Source: Bettongia penicillata ogilbyi (Eukaryota; Chordata; Mammalia; Diprotodontia; Potoroidae). Taken from it: a stretch of DNA of 64,000 bases. The notes under the pieces were generated by a model. The model was not told the DNA's origin, did not search any database, and saw only the letters and a list, made by a program, of their open reading frames with translations. The stretch spans positions 1,781,346 through 1,845,345 of the forward strand of contig JAJHZJ010000579.1 in NCBI GenBank assembly GCA_023548195.1. The letters are read 5' to 3'. Position 1 is the first letter of the stretch, and every line of letters begins with the position of its first letter. Made by a program: the position numbers and the translations under genes. Positions 1-10,379 of the stretch are shown here, one piece after another.

Positions 1-195
1 AAAATAGTGTTATAATATCATAGAATTTTAGAGGTGCAAGGACCTCAAAGACTATCTGACTCAATCTATACTTCAACCGGAATCTCCTCTACTATATTGT
101 TGATAAGTGATGGTCCAGTTTTTACTTTAAGATTTCTAGTGAGGAAGAGCACACCACTTCCAAGGCAGCCTGGTCCACTTTCAAATCAGCCAGGT

Positions 196-480
196 GACGA
201 CAGTGGTTAGAGTGCTGGGTATGGAGTCAGAAAGACCTGAGTTCAAATCCAGTCTCAGACACACAACAGCTATGTGACTCTGAGCAAGTCACTCAACCTC
301 TGTTTGACTCAATTTCTTTAACTATAAAATGGGGATCACAATAGCACTTGCCTCTCAAGATTGTCATGAGGGCAAAATGAGATAATCTTTGTAAAGTATG
401 TAGCACCACAACCCTGTAACTGGTAATAGTAGGTGCTATAGAAATAGTAGCTGCAGCTGCCACTGCCACCACCACTACAA
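196..480 (+). mobile_element. MIR/THER-type CORE-SINE
   Basis: tRNA-derived head with a recognisable B box (GAGTTCAAATCC at about 239-250). It is followed by the core (tatgtgactctgagcaagtcact), the 'aaaatggggat' module and a tail matching the MIR-type end (gagataatctttgtaaagt). It is inserted in the minus-strand L3 LINE together with the next SINE. Confidence 0.75.
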
Positions 481-640
481 ATCTCACCTCTTACTAGCCG
501 TGCAACGCTAGGCAAGTCATTTAATCCTGTTTACCTCAGTTTTCTCATCTGTAAAATGTACTGGAGAAGGAAACAACAAGCTATTCCAATAAATCCCAAA
601 TGGGTTTACAAAGAGCAGGACACAATTGAACCACAACAAG
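481..640 (+). mobile_element. Mar1-type tRNA SINE, 3' part with RTE-like tail
   Basis: Starts in the core ('cttactagccgtgcaac') and runs into the characteristic tail 'ctggagaaggaaa ... aaatcccaaatggg ... acaattgaaccacaacaa'. That tail resembles the 3' ends of RTE/BovB LINEs, the presumed retrotransposition partner. The tRNA head is missing. It lies directly behind the MIR-type SINE. Confidence 0.7.
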
Positions 641-1423
641 CTAGTAAGTTTTTTCTTACATCAAAGCACAAGCTATTTCTCTGAAACTTTCACCCACTAC
701 TCTATTTTTCCTTCTGGGACTAAGTAGAACAGGTTTTTCCACATGGCAGCCCTTCAAATTCTTAAAGGCAGCTATTCCAGCCCCGCTGAGCCTCCTCAGC
801 CCTAGTTCCTTCATTTAATCCCTATATGGCATATTTTCAAGACCTCTTATTCTCTGGATCACCTTCCTCTGGATTCGGTGTAACCTGTCAATGTCTTTCC
901 TAAATGTGCCCTCCTAAAGTAAGCACCGTACTCTATGTGTGGTCTGACAAGAACAAAGTAGAGTAGATCTGCTCCCTCCTTTGTTCTGGGCATCCTGCTT
1001 CTGTTAATATAGCCTAAAATGGCGCTGGCTTTTTTGACTGTCATATCACACTGTTGACTCATATTATATCTGCAGTCTACAATATCCTCAAGTCTTCACA
1101 TTAACTGTTGTTTATCCATGCATTCCTCATCTTGTACTTGTGAAGTTTTGTTGTTGTTGTTTAAAACAAGTGTAGGACTTTGAATTAATTGCTATTATAT
1201 TTCATTTTATTAGATTCAGTCCATGGTTTCAGTATTTTTTGGATCTCAGTTGTATCATTATATGAAAATAGGGGATATCTTTTTTCATTTCATGTTTTAA
1301 ACAGTAAACATGCCACCATTGACATCTAAGTTCATTGATAAAACACCACCCTGTACAGCTCTAAGGACAACAGAATTTTTGCAATCAAAAGGGCCAATTT
1401 CATTTTTTAAATTATGAATCAAC

Positions 1424-1745
1424 TTCTGTGTTGTCATTCAGTCCTTTAGTCATGTCTGACTCCTTGTGACCCCATGGAACATAGTATACCAGGCCCTTCT
1501 GTCCTTGACAGTCTCCCAAAGTCGGTCCATGGGGTTTCCTTGGCAAGTAACCTGAAGTCGTTTTCCATTTCCTTCTCCAGTGGATCATCTTTTGTCAGAA
1601 CTCTCCACTATGCCCTGTTCATCTTAGGTAAATCCATATGGCATAGCTCATAATTTCACTAAGCTATGCAACTCCTTCTGCCATGACAAGGCAGTGATTC
1701 AGGAGGGGATCAATTTCTGTACACTCCAGGAAATTGCTTATTGGG
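1424..1745 (-). mobile_element. RTE/BovB-like LINE 3' end
   Basis: On the minus strand this ends in 'ggggtcacaaggagtcagacatgact...gactgaatgacaacac', the typical RTE/BovB tail. It is preceded by 'ccactggagaaggaaatgg' and a conserved upstream module. There is no coding capacity. It could be a long RTE-tailed SINE instead of a LINE 3' UTR, because the two share the tail. Confidence 0.6.
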
Positions 1746-2041
1746 TGTATTTTAAGGGTCAACTAATTATTTAGATATAGGTGTGGCTATTTGGCCTCTA
1801 AGTTTCCAACTCTAAAAATTCTATGACAGTCAAAAAATACCTATCGATTGACCGTGATCTTGTGAACAAAGGCCACTTACAAAATAGCAAATCTGACACT
1901 TTTCATGTGAGATACGTGGACACAAAACAGCCCCCACAGAACACTAAGCGGTCTCATATATGTCCAAATTCAATGACTCATCCATGCCAAAGAGTAAAAC
2001 TTTATAAGGTTTAACATAATACCTCTCCCAAAGATATTTAT
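1746..2041. other. Unassigned sequence
   Basis: AT-rich sequence with no recognisable gene or repeat. A 63-codon plus-strand frame at 1823-2014 has no family features and looks like chance. Confidence 0.5.
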
Positions 2042-2055
2042 ATTTTAATAGTCTT

Positions 2056-2220
2056 TTTAAGGCATTCTTTTCATTGGCTTTTTGGACCACTTTTGCCATT
2101 TGGGTTAGACTATTTTTTAAGTTGTTTTTTCCTTCAGTATTTTTTGGGGTCTCCTTTAGCAAGTTTTTGACTTGTTTTTAATGATTTTCTTGCATTGCAC
2201 TCATTTCTCTTCCCAATTTT
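2056..2220 (-). pseudogene. L1/HAL1 ORF1 coiled-coil remnant
   Basis: The minus-strand reading gives a short lysine- and asparagine-rich coiled-coil piece (ETPKNTEGKNNLKNSLTQ, then KANEKNALK). It corresponds to the middle of the ORF1 coiled coil seen intact at 27.2-27.4 kb. It is truncated on both sides by the insertion boundary and by stops, and is not functional. Confidence 0.65.
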
Positions 2221-2947
2221 TCCTCTACTTATCTTACTTATTTTCAAAGTCTTTTGTGAGCTCTTTCTATGGCCTGCAACCAATATGTAATTTTCTTGGT
2301 GGCTTTTGACATCAAAGTTTTGGCTTTGTTGTATATTTTGATCTTCTTTGTCACCAAAGTAAGATTCTATAGTCTGAGTTTTTATGCTGTTTGTTCTTCT
2401 TCCCAGTCAAATACCTGACTTTTAACTCTTCGTCAAGGAAGGACTCTGCTTCCAGTGGGGCTGGGGTGGGGCTTCAGGGGTTTTATCAGTCACTCGATTC
2501 CTTAGCATCTGTGGACCAGAGTTCTGGAAACAGTCACTGCTGCTGCTGCTGCCTCACCTCTACCAGGACCAGGCTCTTCTTTCATCCAGGCCCCACTGAG
2601 TTTTCCTAGTGACCTTCTATACTATCTTTGGCATTTGTGGTTTGAGAAGTCTGAAAACTGTCACAGCTGCCAATGATTCAGTCCCCCAAGGCCTGCTCTG
2701 GCCCTGTCTGTGCTGGCATGGCCCATGCCAGACTTCACTCCACTCCCAGCCCAGTACAATATGCCCTTCTTGTCGACCTTCCAGGTTGTCTTGGGCTGGA
2801 CATTGGTTCACTCTGTCATTTTATGGGTTCTGTAGCTCTTGAATTTGTTTTGAGTCATTTTTTACAGGTATTTGGAGGGCTTTGGGAAAGAACTCAAGTA
2901 AGTCCCTGCTTGTACTCTACCATCTTGGCTCCACCCCCAATTTGCAC
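2056..2947 (-). mobile_element. L1/HAL1 5' fragment (5' UTR plus start of ORF1), 3'-truncated, with 14-bp TSD
   Basis: On the minus strand the element begins near 2938 with the L1/HAL1 5' end 'ggtggagccaagatgg'. It runs through a GC-richer 5' UTR containing a (CAG)n-like stretch near 2537-2552 and ends inside the ORF1 coiled-coil region at about 2056-2220. There is no RNA-recognition domain, ORF2 or 3' UTR. The 14-bp direct repeat attttaatagtctt occurs perfectly at 2042-2055 and 2948-2961. About nine extra bases lie between the TSD and the 5' end of the element. The internal end is A-rich in the sense strand (gccttaaaaag), so internal priming or premature polyadenylation would explain it. Keeping the 5' end and losing the 3' end is the reverse of normal L1 truncation. 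Confidence 0.75.
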
Positions 2948-3054
2948 ATTTTAATAGTCTTAAGCCAGAGAAATTTCAAGTGTCATTTAGCTAGGTAAGG
3001 ATGATATTGGGGGAAAGGGGTAAGAGCAGCTATGTTTGGTGCCTAATTAACACA

Positions 3055-3320
3055 TACCTTTCCTTCTCTCCCATTAGAATGTAAGTTCCTTGACAGTAGG
3101 GATTATTTCATTTTTTGTGCTTGTGTCCTCAGTGACTAGCACATGGGAGATACTTAAAATGTGCTTATTGATTAGGTGGATTATTGGTTGTTTAACTTTT
3201 AAAGAATGAAAGATCTTTGAAAGGATCATTTTCCTTCACTGATATTGTTTCTTCAGTATTTAGCATAGTCTGGTACATAACTGGCTCTTACTAAATCTTT
3301 TATGACTGACTGGTTGAAGA
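3055..3320 (+). mobile_element. L2 LINE 3' ends (one or two)
   Basis: 'ttagaatgtaagttccttgacagtagggattattt ... tgactagcacatggga ... tgcttattgatt' at about 3074-3175 matches the conserved L2 3' end. A weaker second copy ('agtatttagcatagtctggtacataactgg') follows at about 3235-3310. Confidence 0.65.
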
Positions 3321-5020
3321 AATCTTTTCATTTTTTCCTTTGTGTAGGTTATAAGCCTCTTAATTAGGGATCTTCTCTGTTCTGTTAAGATAGTCTTCTA
3401 TCAAATCAGTTTGAATCTAACCGATTGCAGATGACTGATAGATGCTCAACAGTCCCAGTAGGAGTGTCAGAATATCTTTCCAAGTTATAAGAGAAGCCCT
3501 AGCCCACAATTCTGAATTCCAGAGCCCCCATAGCCACTCTAACTTTCTAACTCAGGACCTAATTTGTAACTCTAATTATGGAACATGCATAACTTATTGA
3601 ATAGAGTTAAATCCACATTCTCAAATTCCAGAGCTCCCCTAGACCACCCAAAGTTCTAACTCAGGACCAGATTTTTATACTGATTATAGAATCTACATAG
3701 TTTATAGAATTAAATCTATGGTGCTTCTAGCCCACTAAGGAAGGAGACAAGCCTAAAAAGGATCTCAAAGAGATCCTCTAAGTAAACTATAACTCCAAAG
3801 GACTTTGAATACTGTCCTGCCCCCATCACTGGCTCCAGGCCTAAAATTTGGTACGAGTAGGTAGATTTTCTAGAATGGGTACAAAAGCTTTTAGCTGACT
3901 CTATAATAATCTATCACTCTGGCAAATAAGGCCCTGGAGGTATTTCAGCATAGATTATTTTAACAAGGGTCATAGACTAGTGAAATTGATAGACATTCAT
4001 CCTAAGCTTCTAGGTTTGCCAGATACCACAGTTGGAATGAAGGATATATAGTTATAACAAGTCCTAGAAGGAGACCACATTTTGATTCTGATTTCAACAA
4101 ATTTCTTCCCATGGAAAATTTCCTCTAATTTTACCAGTTGGCTCTCCATTTAAAAAATACAAAAGAGCATTACATAGGGGAAATGCCTCACTAAAAGTAC
4201 TAGGATATCTTTAAATAATTTGAATTACTAAGCATGCAATTTTACAAGTAGGAGATAAAAGGGTTACATTAAATAGGGCAAAGTATACAATGATCTTACA
4301 TGAGGTCCCTGGTCCTTAGAAGATATTATGTTTGCCTCATCTCTTGCCTACTTATCATTAATTATAACCTTCAGTTCGTTGAAGAATATTGAAGAAGGTT
4401 TACATCAAAGATGTCACCTAGTAGAACTTTTTTTCCATGTTGTGTGAGCCTCAAATTTAAGGCTGCAGGTTACACAAGTATGTTTTATCTATTCATCTAG
4501 TAGCTGTTGATTTATCTGCACCCAAGAGCCAGTGCACAAGCATTAAGTGCAAGTGTTACTTTACTGTGATTTCCCAACTACGCTGGGTTTTCTTTTCCTT
4601 TATTTCTTTCACTTGAAAATATTTTTTTCCTTGAACCACACCAGCTTGTTTTATTTTCTCTTATACGTGGTGTTTGGAGAAGGCACAAAGACATTGGAAG
4701 CTCCCTTAAAAGCCTCTCCCATCAAGATGAAATGGCTAGTTGGCTGGTTCTTTATTCCCAAAGAGAACAAAACTGACATCACTATGTTGGAGTCAAGGTA
4801 CAATGTGTCCAAATATGGCTGATCAAACCAATACAGGCTCAGAAGTCTCTACTAGAGATAATCCATATGAATATTTGGAGTGGAGATATCTCTAAATTTG
4901 GCATCGTATCAAGGTCTCTCAAAGTGAGATAAATGCGATGGGAATGGATACAGTGATTTTTATTCAAAGATTTCAGAGTTTGTTTCCCTTCTGAAATATA
5001 GCTATTCCTTTCACATTGAG
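3321..5020. other. Unassigned ancient sequence
   Basis: No gene, simple repeat or repeat family that I can name. A 91-codon plus-strand frame at 4547-4822 is hydrophobic in its first half only because the DNA is T-rich. It has no domain and no usable start context. Confidence 0.45.
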
Positions 5021-5024
5021 AGGT

Positions 5025-5340
5025 TAGGGGTACAGTATACCCCCTATGAGCTGGAAAATCTGTGTAAAATTTTTTGGCCCTTCCTTTGTACTCTGTCTCA
5101 ATTTTTTCATTTTATTTTAAGGGGTGTTTACAGTATCTTATTGTAAAATTGTGGTTAAGTATTTAGTTATGTGCCAAATGTAGGTCAAAGTCGTGTCATC
5201 TGCTGGCCTTTGCATGTCATCTATGGCTTCTTGCAAACCTCTAAAAACAACAGTTCCCATTTATAGTAATTTCTTATGCTGACCCTCAATATATCAAAAC
5301 TGGGGAAAGTCATGATGTGAAAGGGATAACTGTACAACAA
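5025..5340. mobile_element. Possible Tigger/pogo-type DNA transposon remnant
   Basis: 'ggttaggggtacagtatacccc...ctggaaaatctgtg' and the end 'gggataactgta' resemble the arrangement of non-autonomous Tigger-type elements. Terminal inverted repeats and a TA duplication are not clear, so this is tentative. Confidence 0.25.
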
Positions 5341-5525
5341 CCCTCTAAGGTGGACACAATAGTTATTATTTTCTGCATGTTAGATAGAAGATAATTGGAG
5401 ATTAGAGAGATCAGATGACTCAAGTATGGTCATGAATCTTTTAATTGTCACAAGTGGGTTTTAATCCCAGATTTTCCCACCTTCAGGTCTAACCATTATG
5501 CCAGGCTACCTCTCAAGAAGGAAAA
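5335..5525 (-). mobile_element. MIR-type SINE
   Basis: Antisense MIR-type sequence: 'caacaaccctctaaggtgg' is the inverse of the bidirectional-tail/core boundary. It is followed by a degenerate core and antisense B-box region 'gggttttaatcccag'. Confidence 0.6.
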
Positions 5526-5564
5526 AAATCTTGAAGAGTGCATAGATGTAATATATAAAATCAA

Positions 5565-5645
5565 TCAATAAGCTATACTAGGTGCTGCTGAATATAAATA
5601 CAATATGAAATAGCCCCTACTGTCAAGGAATTTATAATCTATGGG
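5565..5645 (+). mobile_element. Ancient dispersed repeat fragment (class uncertain)
   Basis: 'actaggtgctgctgaatataaatac ... ctactgtcaaggaatttataatct' belongs to a common mammal-wide repeat whose consensus reads roughly 'aggcactg.gctggggatacaaag...ccctgccctcaaggagct'. Other pieces lie at 30-32, 43-44 and 46.8 kb. Confidence 0.5.
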
Positions 5646-5774
5646 ACACATGATTCCTGAGCCTCAATGGACCCTAAAACATGACCTCTGATTCTAAGTA
5701 ATTTTTTTTAATATAGAAGCTATGCAAGTTTGTTGGACTCAGTGCTCACTTGAGATCTTTCCTGTTATGAATGA

Positions 5775-5990
5775 ACTCGATTAGAATTTCAGAGTTGAAA
5801 GGGGCTTCAGAGGTGACTTTTACTAGTCCATTTAAAAGATGACAGATTCGAGGAAGATACTCCCTGTACCCTCCACCATCCTACCCCCGACAAGGTTTAC
5901 AACCAAATCTGCTGGAGCCAGTGCTCTTAGGATCTCCTAGGCAGTGGATATGGAATCTCTAAGAAAGGTAAATCCCACAAAACAAGTCCA
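5775..5990 (-). mobile_element. CR1/L3-type LINE 3' end
   Basis: 'tagaatttcagagttgaaaggggcttcagaggtgac' is the antisense CR1/L3 3' terminus. The rest degrades toward 5990. Confidence 0.55.
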
Positions 5991-6047
5991 TTACTTCCTT
6001 AGAAAATATAGATAATAGAAATTGTCAATATGTGGACTATAGGAGAT

Positions 6048-6292
6048 AATTGAAGGAATGCCTGGATGTGGAGTCAGAAAGACTTCTCTTCCTAAACTCA
6101 AATCTGGCCCTCAGACACTTACTAGCTATGTGACCCTGGCGGAAGTCCCTTAACCCTATTTGTCTCAACTTCCTCATCTATAAAATGAACTGGAGAAGGT
6201 AATGGGAAACCACTCCAGTATCTTTGCCAAGAAAACCCTACATGGGCTCAACAGACATGAGTCAGACATGATTGAATTACGTGAATAACAAT
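6048..6292 (+). mobile_element. Mar1-type tRNA SINE with RTE-like tail
   Basis: The copy has a degraded tRNA head ('tggatgtggagtcagaaagact'), a core ('cttactagctatgtgaccctgg') and the diagnostic tail 'accactccagtatctttgccaagaaaacc...gagtcagacatgattgaa'. It is nearly full length. Confidence 0.8.
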
Positions 6293-6317
6293 GACCATAG
6301 AAGAAATCAAATTATTA

Positions 6318-6550
6318 ATAGTAACTAGCACATATATAGCACTTTAAGGTTTGCCACATGCTCTACTATTTCATTGGATCTTCTCAACAGCCATAGGAGG
6401 AAGGTTCTATTATTTTCACATTTTACAAATAAGGAAACTAAGGCAGACAGGGTTTAAGTGAATTGCCCAGGGTCACACAGCTATGAAGTATCCAGCCAGT
6501 TTGAACTTGGGTTTTCCTATACTCAAGGACAGTGCTCCATCCTCTACAAC
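6318..6550 (-). mobile_element. MIR/THER-type CORE-SINE
   Basis: A full antisense copy. The tail ('agcacatatatagcactttaaggtttgcc') comes first, then 'ttttacaaataaggaaactaaggcagacagg', the core 'gcccagggtcacacagctatgaagt' and the antisense tRNA head. Confidence 0.8.
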
Positions 6551-6819
6551 ACCTTGCTAGCCATCAGTATTTTATGTATGTATCTGTCTCCCCATCTAGA
6601 TTCTAAACTTCTTGAGGGCAAAATTCTTGTCCAACACCACATACATAACAGAGGTCAGTAATAGATTGATTCATACATTATTCTCAGGTCTTTAGGCAAA
6701 CAGGTGTTTTGAGAGATTGGATTACAGACTCTCACCTACTCAATGTAATTCAACAAACACTTATCTTTTTTCTCTCACTGTGTGATGGGAGACACCACAC
6801 AGAAAAAAAAAGCTTTTCA

Positions 6820-6960
6820 GAATCAGAGGCCATGGATTAGAATCCTGGATCTCACATTTACAAACTTATATAACCTTGAGCAAGCCCTTTATTAACCTTT
6901 CTAAGCCTTGGGCTGTCTATAACACTAAAGTAATCATAACTGCACTATGACCCTCAGAAG
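6820..6960 (+). mobile_element. MIR-type SINE
   Basis: Degraded sense copy: B-box region 'attagaatcctgg', core 'tataaccttgagcaagcc', then 'taagccttgggctgtctat'. The tail is lost. Confidence 0.6.
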
Positions 6961-7029
6961 AGGAAGGATTTGCTTAGACAAACAAGGTAATAATGTATGT
7001 AAATGGCCATTTTAAGTTTAACCCACTAT

Positions 7030-7695
7030 TATTGTCATTAACATTTCTTTGTATCTCAGGCACTTGTACCTCATGCCCCAACTACTGCAATAAAAATCTG
7101 GTTGTTCTCCATACTTCAGATCTCTCCCTACTCCAGTGCATTCTCTACTCAGCAGCTCTGAATGTGTTTCACCATCCTCCTAGTCAATAAATTCCGGTGG
7201 ATCCTTATGCTCTCCAGAATCAACTATAAAATTCTGCTTGACATTTAAAGTTTTTTTCATAACCTGTCCCTCTCCTACTTTCCCAGCCATCTTATACTTT
7301 ACCCTTCCCATGCACTTTGGGATCCACTGACACTGATTTCTTTGCTGTTCCTTAAACATGACATTCCATCCCTTGATTTCGGACTGTTCCTCATGCCTAG
7401 AATGCTCTCTTTCCTCAATTTGCCTCCTGATTTCCTTCAAGTCCCAGCTAAAATTCCAACTTCAATAAGGACAATTTCCAAGAGGAAAACCTCCTTTATG
7501 TAATTGCATGTCAATATCATATTTGCACACAGTTGTTTGCCTCTTGGTCTCTTCCATAGACTGTTAGCTCCATAAAATCAGGAACTGGATTTTTTTAAAG
7601 GGGAAGGAAGTTGCCTTTCTTTGTATTTCCAGCCCTTAGTACAGTAACTGGCATGTAGTAGGCACTTAATAAATTCTTATTGACGGACTGACATC
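7030..7695 (+). mobile_element. L2 LINE, 3' portion
   Basis: A long L2 remnant. It contains the C-rich segment ('cctgtccctctcctactttcccagcc'), the 'catgcctagaatgctctctttcctc' and 'ttcaagtcccagctaaaattcc' modules, and the 3' end 'agtaactggcatgtagtaggcacttaataaattcttattga'. No intact reading frame remains. Confidence 0.8.
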
Positions 7696-8320
7696 TGAAA
7701 TGTCCTTCAGCACACATAATAATTCCAAAGAAACTCATCGACAGCTGACAAAGAAATTATCTGTTGTATGTCCAAGTTGCAAGAATAGGATGGAATGCAT
7801 TGTAACATCCTGCCAGATGACAGAGCATAGGACTTACTTGTTGGATAATTATTTTTACTTAAAGTGGTTATTTGCATGTGTACCTCTTTGGAGAAGTTTA
7901 TTGTTTTATAAGTCCTTGCTGATCAACCTAAAAGACAAAAATGAGAAGAGATTGAATATGCTCAGAAACAGCAGCGTTGGTCGGGTTAATTTAACCTTAT
8001 TCACAGGTAGACCAGAACAAGTCTGGGGCTGAGGGAGGCCAGTCGCCTGCTGGGAACCCAGTGTCTTTAAGAACAGCTTTGCACTGACACCTACTGCCAT
8101 CTATTGGTCAACCCATGAATACCTCTGCAAATCAGTTATCCTTCACTCCCAAAGAATTGGCCAATCATATATACAATTTTAGAATCTAAAAACAAAGGGA
8201 GTTTATCTCCAGTGGTTGAGTGGTTCAGTGGACCTTATCCTTTCCGCTGAAATTATCAAATCTCGCCAATGAGTATAATTGCAGTCTCTAGAGAGCAGAT
8301 CTCTTTTTTGCCTAGAGAGG
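7696..8320. other. Unassigned sequence
   Basis: A 110-codon plus-strand frame lies at 7700-8032 and has two CxxC-like cysteine pairs in its N-terminal third. It shows no recognisable family, promoter or splice context, and I treat it as chance. I see no repeat I can name here. Confidence 0.4.
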
Positions 8321-8321
8321 A

Positions 8322-8505
8322 ATCCTTAATCTGGAATCTGTGAACTTGGGGGGGAAAAAAGGGGGGTGGATTTAATATTTTGATAAATGCATTTCTTTTA
8401 CAATCCTATGTATTATATTTTATTCTTTTAAAACATTATTCTGAGAAGAAACTCATGGGCTTCACCAGACTGTCCAAGAGGTCCAAATAATCCAGAATTG
8501 AGAAG
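8322..8505. mobile_element. hAT-type MITE remnant
   Basis: Starts 'aatccttaatctggaatctgtgaacttgg' and contains 'cattattctgagaagaaactcatgggcttcaccagactgtccaagaggtcc'. This matches the pattern of an old hAT non-autonomous element (TIR consensus about 'aggggttcttaacctggggtc'). A G-run at 8349-8368 interrupts it. A second copy lies at about 59,866-60,058. Confidence 0.6.
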
Positions 8506-8529
8506 TATGCGGTATCAGTAATAGCAGTT

Positions 8530-8705
8530 TCATACAATCAAAAATTAAGAGCAGAAAGGGGTGTCAGAGGTCATCTAGTATAACTTCCTCATTTTGCAAA
8601 TGAAGCAGCTGAGATGCTGGGAGTGAAATATCTTGCCCAAAGGCACACAGAGAGTCAAAGGAGGTCTAGGTATTATGACACCAAAGTCAATGGTCTTTAC
8701 ATTTA
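8530..8705 (-). mobile_element. MIR-type SINE with CR1-like tail
   Basis: Antisense: 'gtcagaggtcatctagtataacttcctcattttgcaaatgaagcagctgagatgctggg ... cttgcccaaaggcacacag'. The tail region resembles a CR1/L3 3' end, as is common in these SINE families. Confidence 0.6.
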
Positions 8706-8814
8706 AAGATGCTTTATTTGCAGAGGGGACATAGCTCTTAAATCATAAGTAAAATTCAAATTAAGGGTAAGTTGGGGACTAAAAATATTACCATTGAAAT
8801 ATGAAATACAGACA

Positions 8815-8947
8815 TGTAACTGTGTTTGATTCCTAAGTTAAGGACTTAGCCTCTCTAGATCTCATTTTCCTCATCCATAAAATGAGAGGTTGCAACTAGT
8901 TGGACTCTACAGGACTTTTCAGTCCTAAATCAATGATTCCATAGGTT
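8815..8947 (+). mobile_element. MIR-type SINE with CR1-like tail, partial
   Basis: 'gtaactgtgtttgattcc ... gcctctctagatctcattttcctcatccataaaatgagag', then 'ttggactctacaggacttttcagtcctaaatcaatgattcc', which is a CR1-like 3' tail. Confidence 0.6.
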
Positions 8948-9029
8948 TTTTTTAATTACTACATGTGGTACAGGGATTGTCTATTGATATTAATGAAAGT
9001 TATAAACTAAACAAACATGTACATCATTT

Positions 9030-9455
9030 TTTTCTCATTTTATCTTTTGTAATTCATTTTTTTCTCTTTTAGTATTTTTCTGATTACATGTAACTGATAA
9101 CATTCTTTTTAATTTTGAGTTTGAAATTCTCTCCTTTCCTCCTTTCCCTCCTTCATCATTGAGAAAGCAAGCAATTTGCACATGTACGGTCATGCAAAAT
9201 ATATTCTAATATTAGTCATGTTGTAAAAGAAAACAAAGACAATAAAAGGGAGAAAGAAAATTTTTTAAAAGTGTACTTCCATCTGCATCTAGACTCCGTC
9301 AGTTCTTTCTCTGGAGGTGGATAGTATTTTTCATCATGAGTCGTTCAGAATTGTCTTAGATCATTATATTGCTGAGAATAGCTAAGTCGTTCGCAGTTGA
9401 TTATTGTACAATATTGCTGTTACTGTGTACGATGTTGTCCTAGTCCTCATGAACA
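9030..9455 (-). mobile_element. L1 3' end, 5'-truncated
   Basis: Antisense marsupial L1 3' UTR and end of ORF2. The T-rich start at 9030-9070 is the poly(A) region. It is followed by 'cctttccctccttcatcattgagaaagcaagcaa' and 'gatcattatattgctgagaatagctaagtc ... tattgctgttactgtgtacgatgttgtcct', modules shared with the long L1 at 47 kb. Confidence 0.8.
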
Positions 9456-9463
9456 TAATTATT

Positions 9464-9480
9464 AAAAAAAAAAAAAAAAA
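9464..9480 (+). repeat. (A)17 tract
   Basis: An uninterrupted run of 17 A directly to the right of the L1 3' fragment. It is probably length-variable. Confidence 0.9.
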
Positions 9481-9843
9481 CAGGCACAGTATTCATTTCT
9501 TGATGTAGCTGGTCTTAAAAGACTACCCTGTATTCCAAGACTGACTTTGTTTCCTTACCACAAATAAGAAAAAGTACAAAATAATTGATGATGATAGAAA
9601 GAAGAAATAAGGAAAGCAATTTAGATTTTGTCTTCAAGGTGCTATCATTCTTCTCTTTTTATGCCTCTTTCTTAGTTGTATAATCAAAGGAAAATTACTC
9701 ATGAAATTTAAAGATGGTAAATAGACTCTTTTTTTAACCCTGTATCTCTAACAACTTTAAAGTTCTATGAAGGAAAGTGAAGGATTTAGATGCCCATGTG
9801 ATATTTTCATCTTATTTATTTACCCTCACTCAGTCTCAGTTCA
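9481..9843. other. Unassigned sequence
   Basis: AT-rich, with nothing I can name. Confidence 0.45.
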
Positions 9844-10032
9844 TTTGGGTGGGGAACCTGTAGCCTCAAGACCTTCTATGTCCTTGAGTGCAGCCTCTTG
9901 ACTGTGTCTAAAGTTTTAACAGAACAAATCCTTTTATGAAGGGGATTTGTTCTGTGGAGTTTGGATTCAAAGGCCACAAATGAGGTCTTAGAGGCTCTCA
10001 GCGGCCTCAAGGCCCCAGGCTGCCCACCCCTA
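9844..10032. mobile_element. hAT-type palindromic MITE (copy 1)
   Basis: Terminal inverted repeats: left 'ggtggggaacctgtagcctcaag', right 'cttgaggcc..gggg.tgg'-type sequence read inward from 10032. The internal arms are also inverted ('acagaacaaatccttttat' against 'aaggggatttgttctgt', 9919-9956), so the whole unit is close to a hairpin. It is related to the copy at 19,859-20,032. The TSD is eroded. Confidence 0.7.
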
Positions 10033-10109
10033 ATTGTTCACAAAATTGTTTTCTGTTATCAGATCTTATTTGCTATCAAATACTCATTATTCATTATAGA
10101 ATCTTATTT

Positions 10110-10350
10110 GGGAGGCTTTGTATTGGAAAGAGTACTGGACCTGGAGTTGAGAGAGACCTGAGTTTGAATCCAGCATCTCACAGTTATCATCTGATGCCAA
10201 GCAACTCACTTAACTTCTGTATGCCTCAGTTTCCTCATATGTAAAATGGAGATCATAATAGCACCTGCCTTTCAGGATTGTTGAAAAGTTAAGTCAAACA
10301 GGGCTATATAAATGGTAGGCATTGTTTATTATCACCATCATTATTGTGGT
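10110..10350 (+). mobile_element. MIR/THER-type CORE-SINE
   Basis: Complete order is visible: tRNA-like head ('ggaaagagtactggacctgg'), B box ('gagtttgaatcc'), core, 'cctcagtttcctcatatgtaaaatgg', 'atagcacctgcctttcaggattgtt', and the end 'tatataaatggtaggcatt'. Confidence 0.8.
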
Positions 10351-10379
10351 TAATGTTATATGATTTTAGATGCAATCTG

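Larger units (their letters stand above)
15..1380 (-). mobile_element. CR1-clade (L3-type) LINE fragment, interrupted by SINEs
   Basis: Antisense remnant of a CR1/L3 LINE. From the left it shows the 3' end (antisense of the 'attctatgat' tail), then the 3' UTR and the C-terminal part of the reverse transcriptase. Read on the minus strand, 859-1062 gives a degenerate peptide with the CR1 signature MSQQCD..VKKA.AILG.INR followed by LVRPHIEYG, typical of the RT C-terminus. The copy is split at about 180-640 by two SINEs and resumes with the expected next segment. Around 1140-1380 it continues into upstream RT sequence and then fades. It is old and has many stops. The CR1 clade is confident; the exact subfamily is not. 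Confidence 0.75.

Noticed and set aside
196..480. Possible tRNA gene, because a B-box motif is present
   Set aside because: No cloverleaf or acceptor stem can be formed, and the core and tail identify a MIR-type SINE. The same reasoning applies to the other SINE heads, for example 34,065 and 55,695.
859..1062. Independent small protein gene on the minus strand
   Set aside because: The peptide is the CR1/L3 reverse transcriptase C-terminal signature in a decayed LINE.
7700..8032. 110-codon frame with CxxC pairs near its N-terminus
   Set aside because: No recognisable zinc-ribbon context, no promoter or splice signals, and it is flanked by repeats. Most likely chance.
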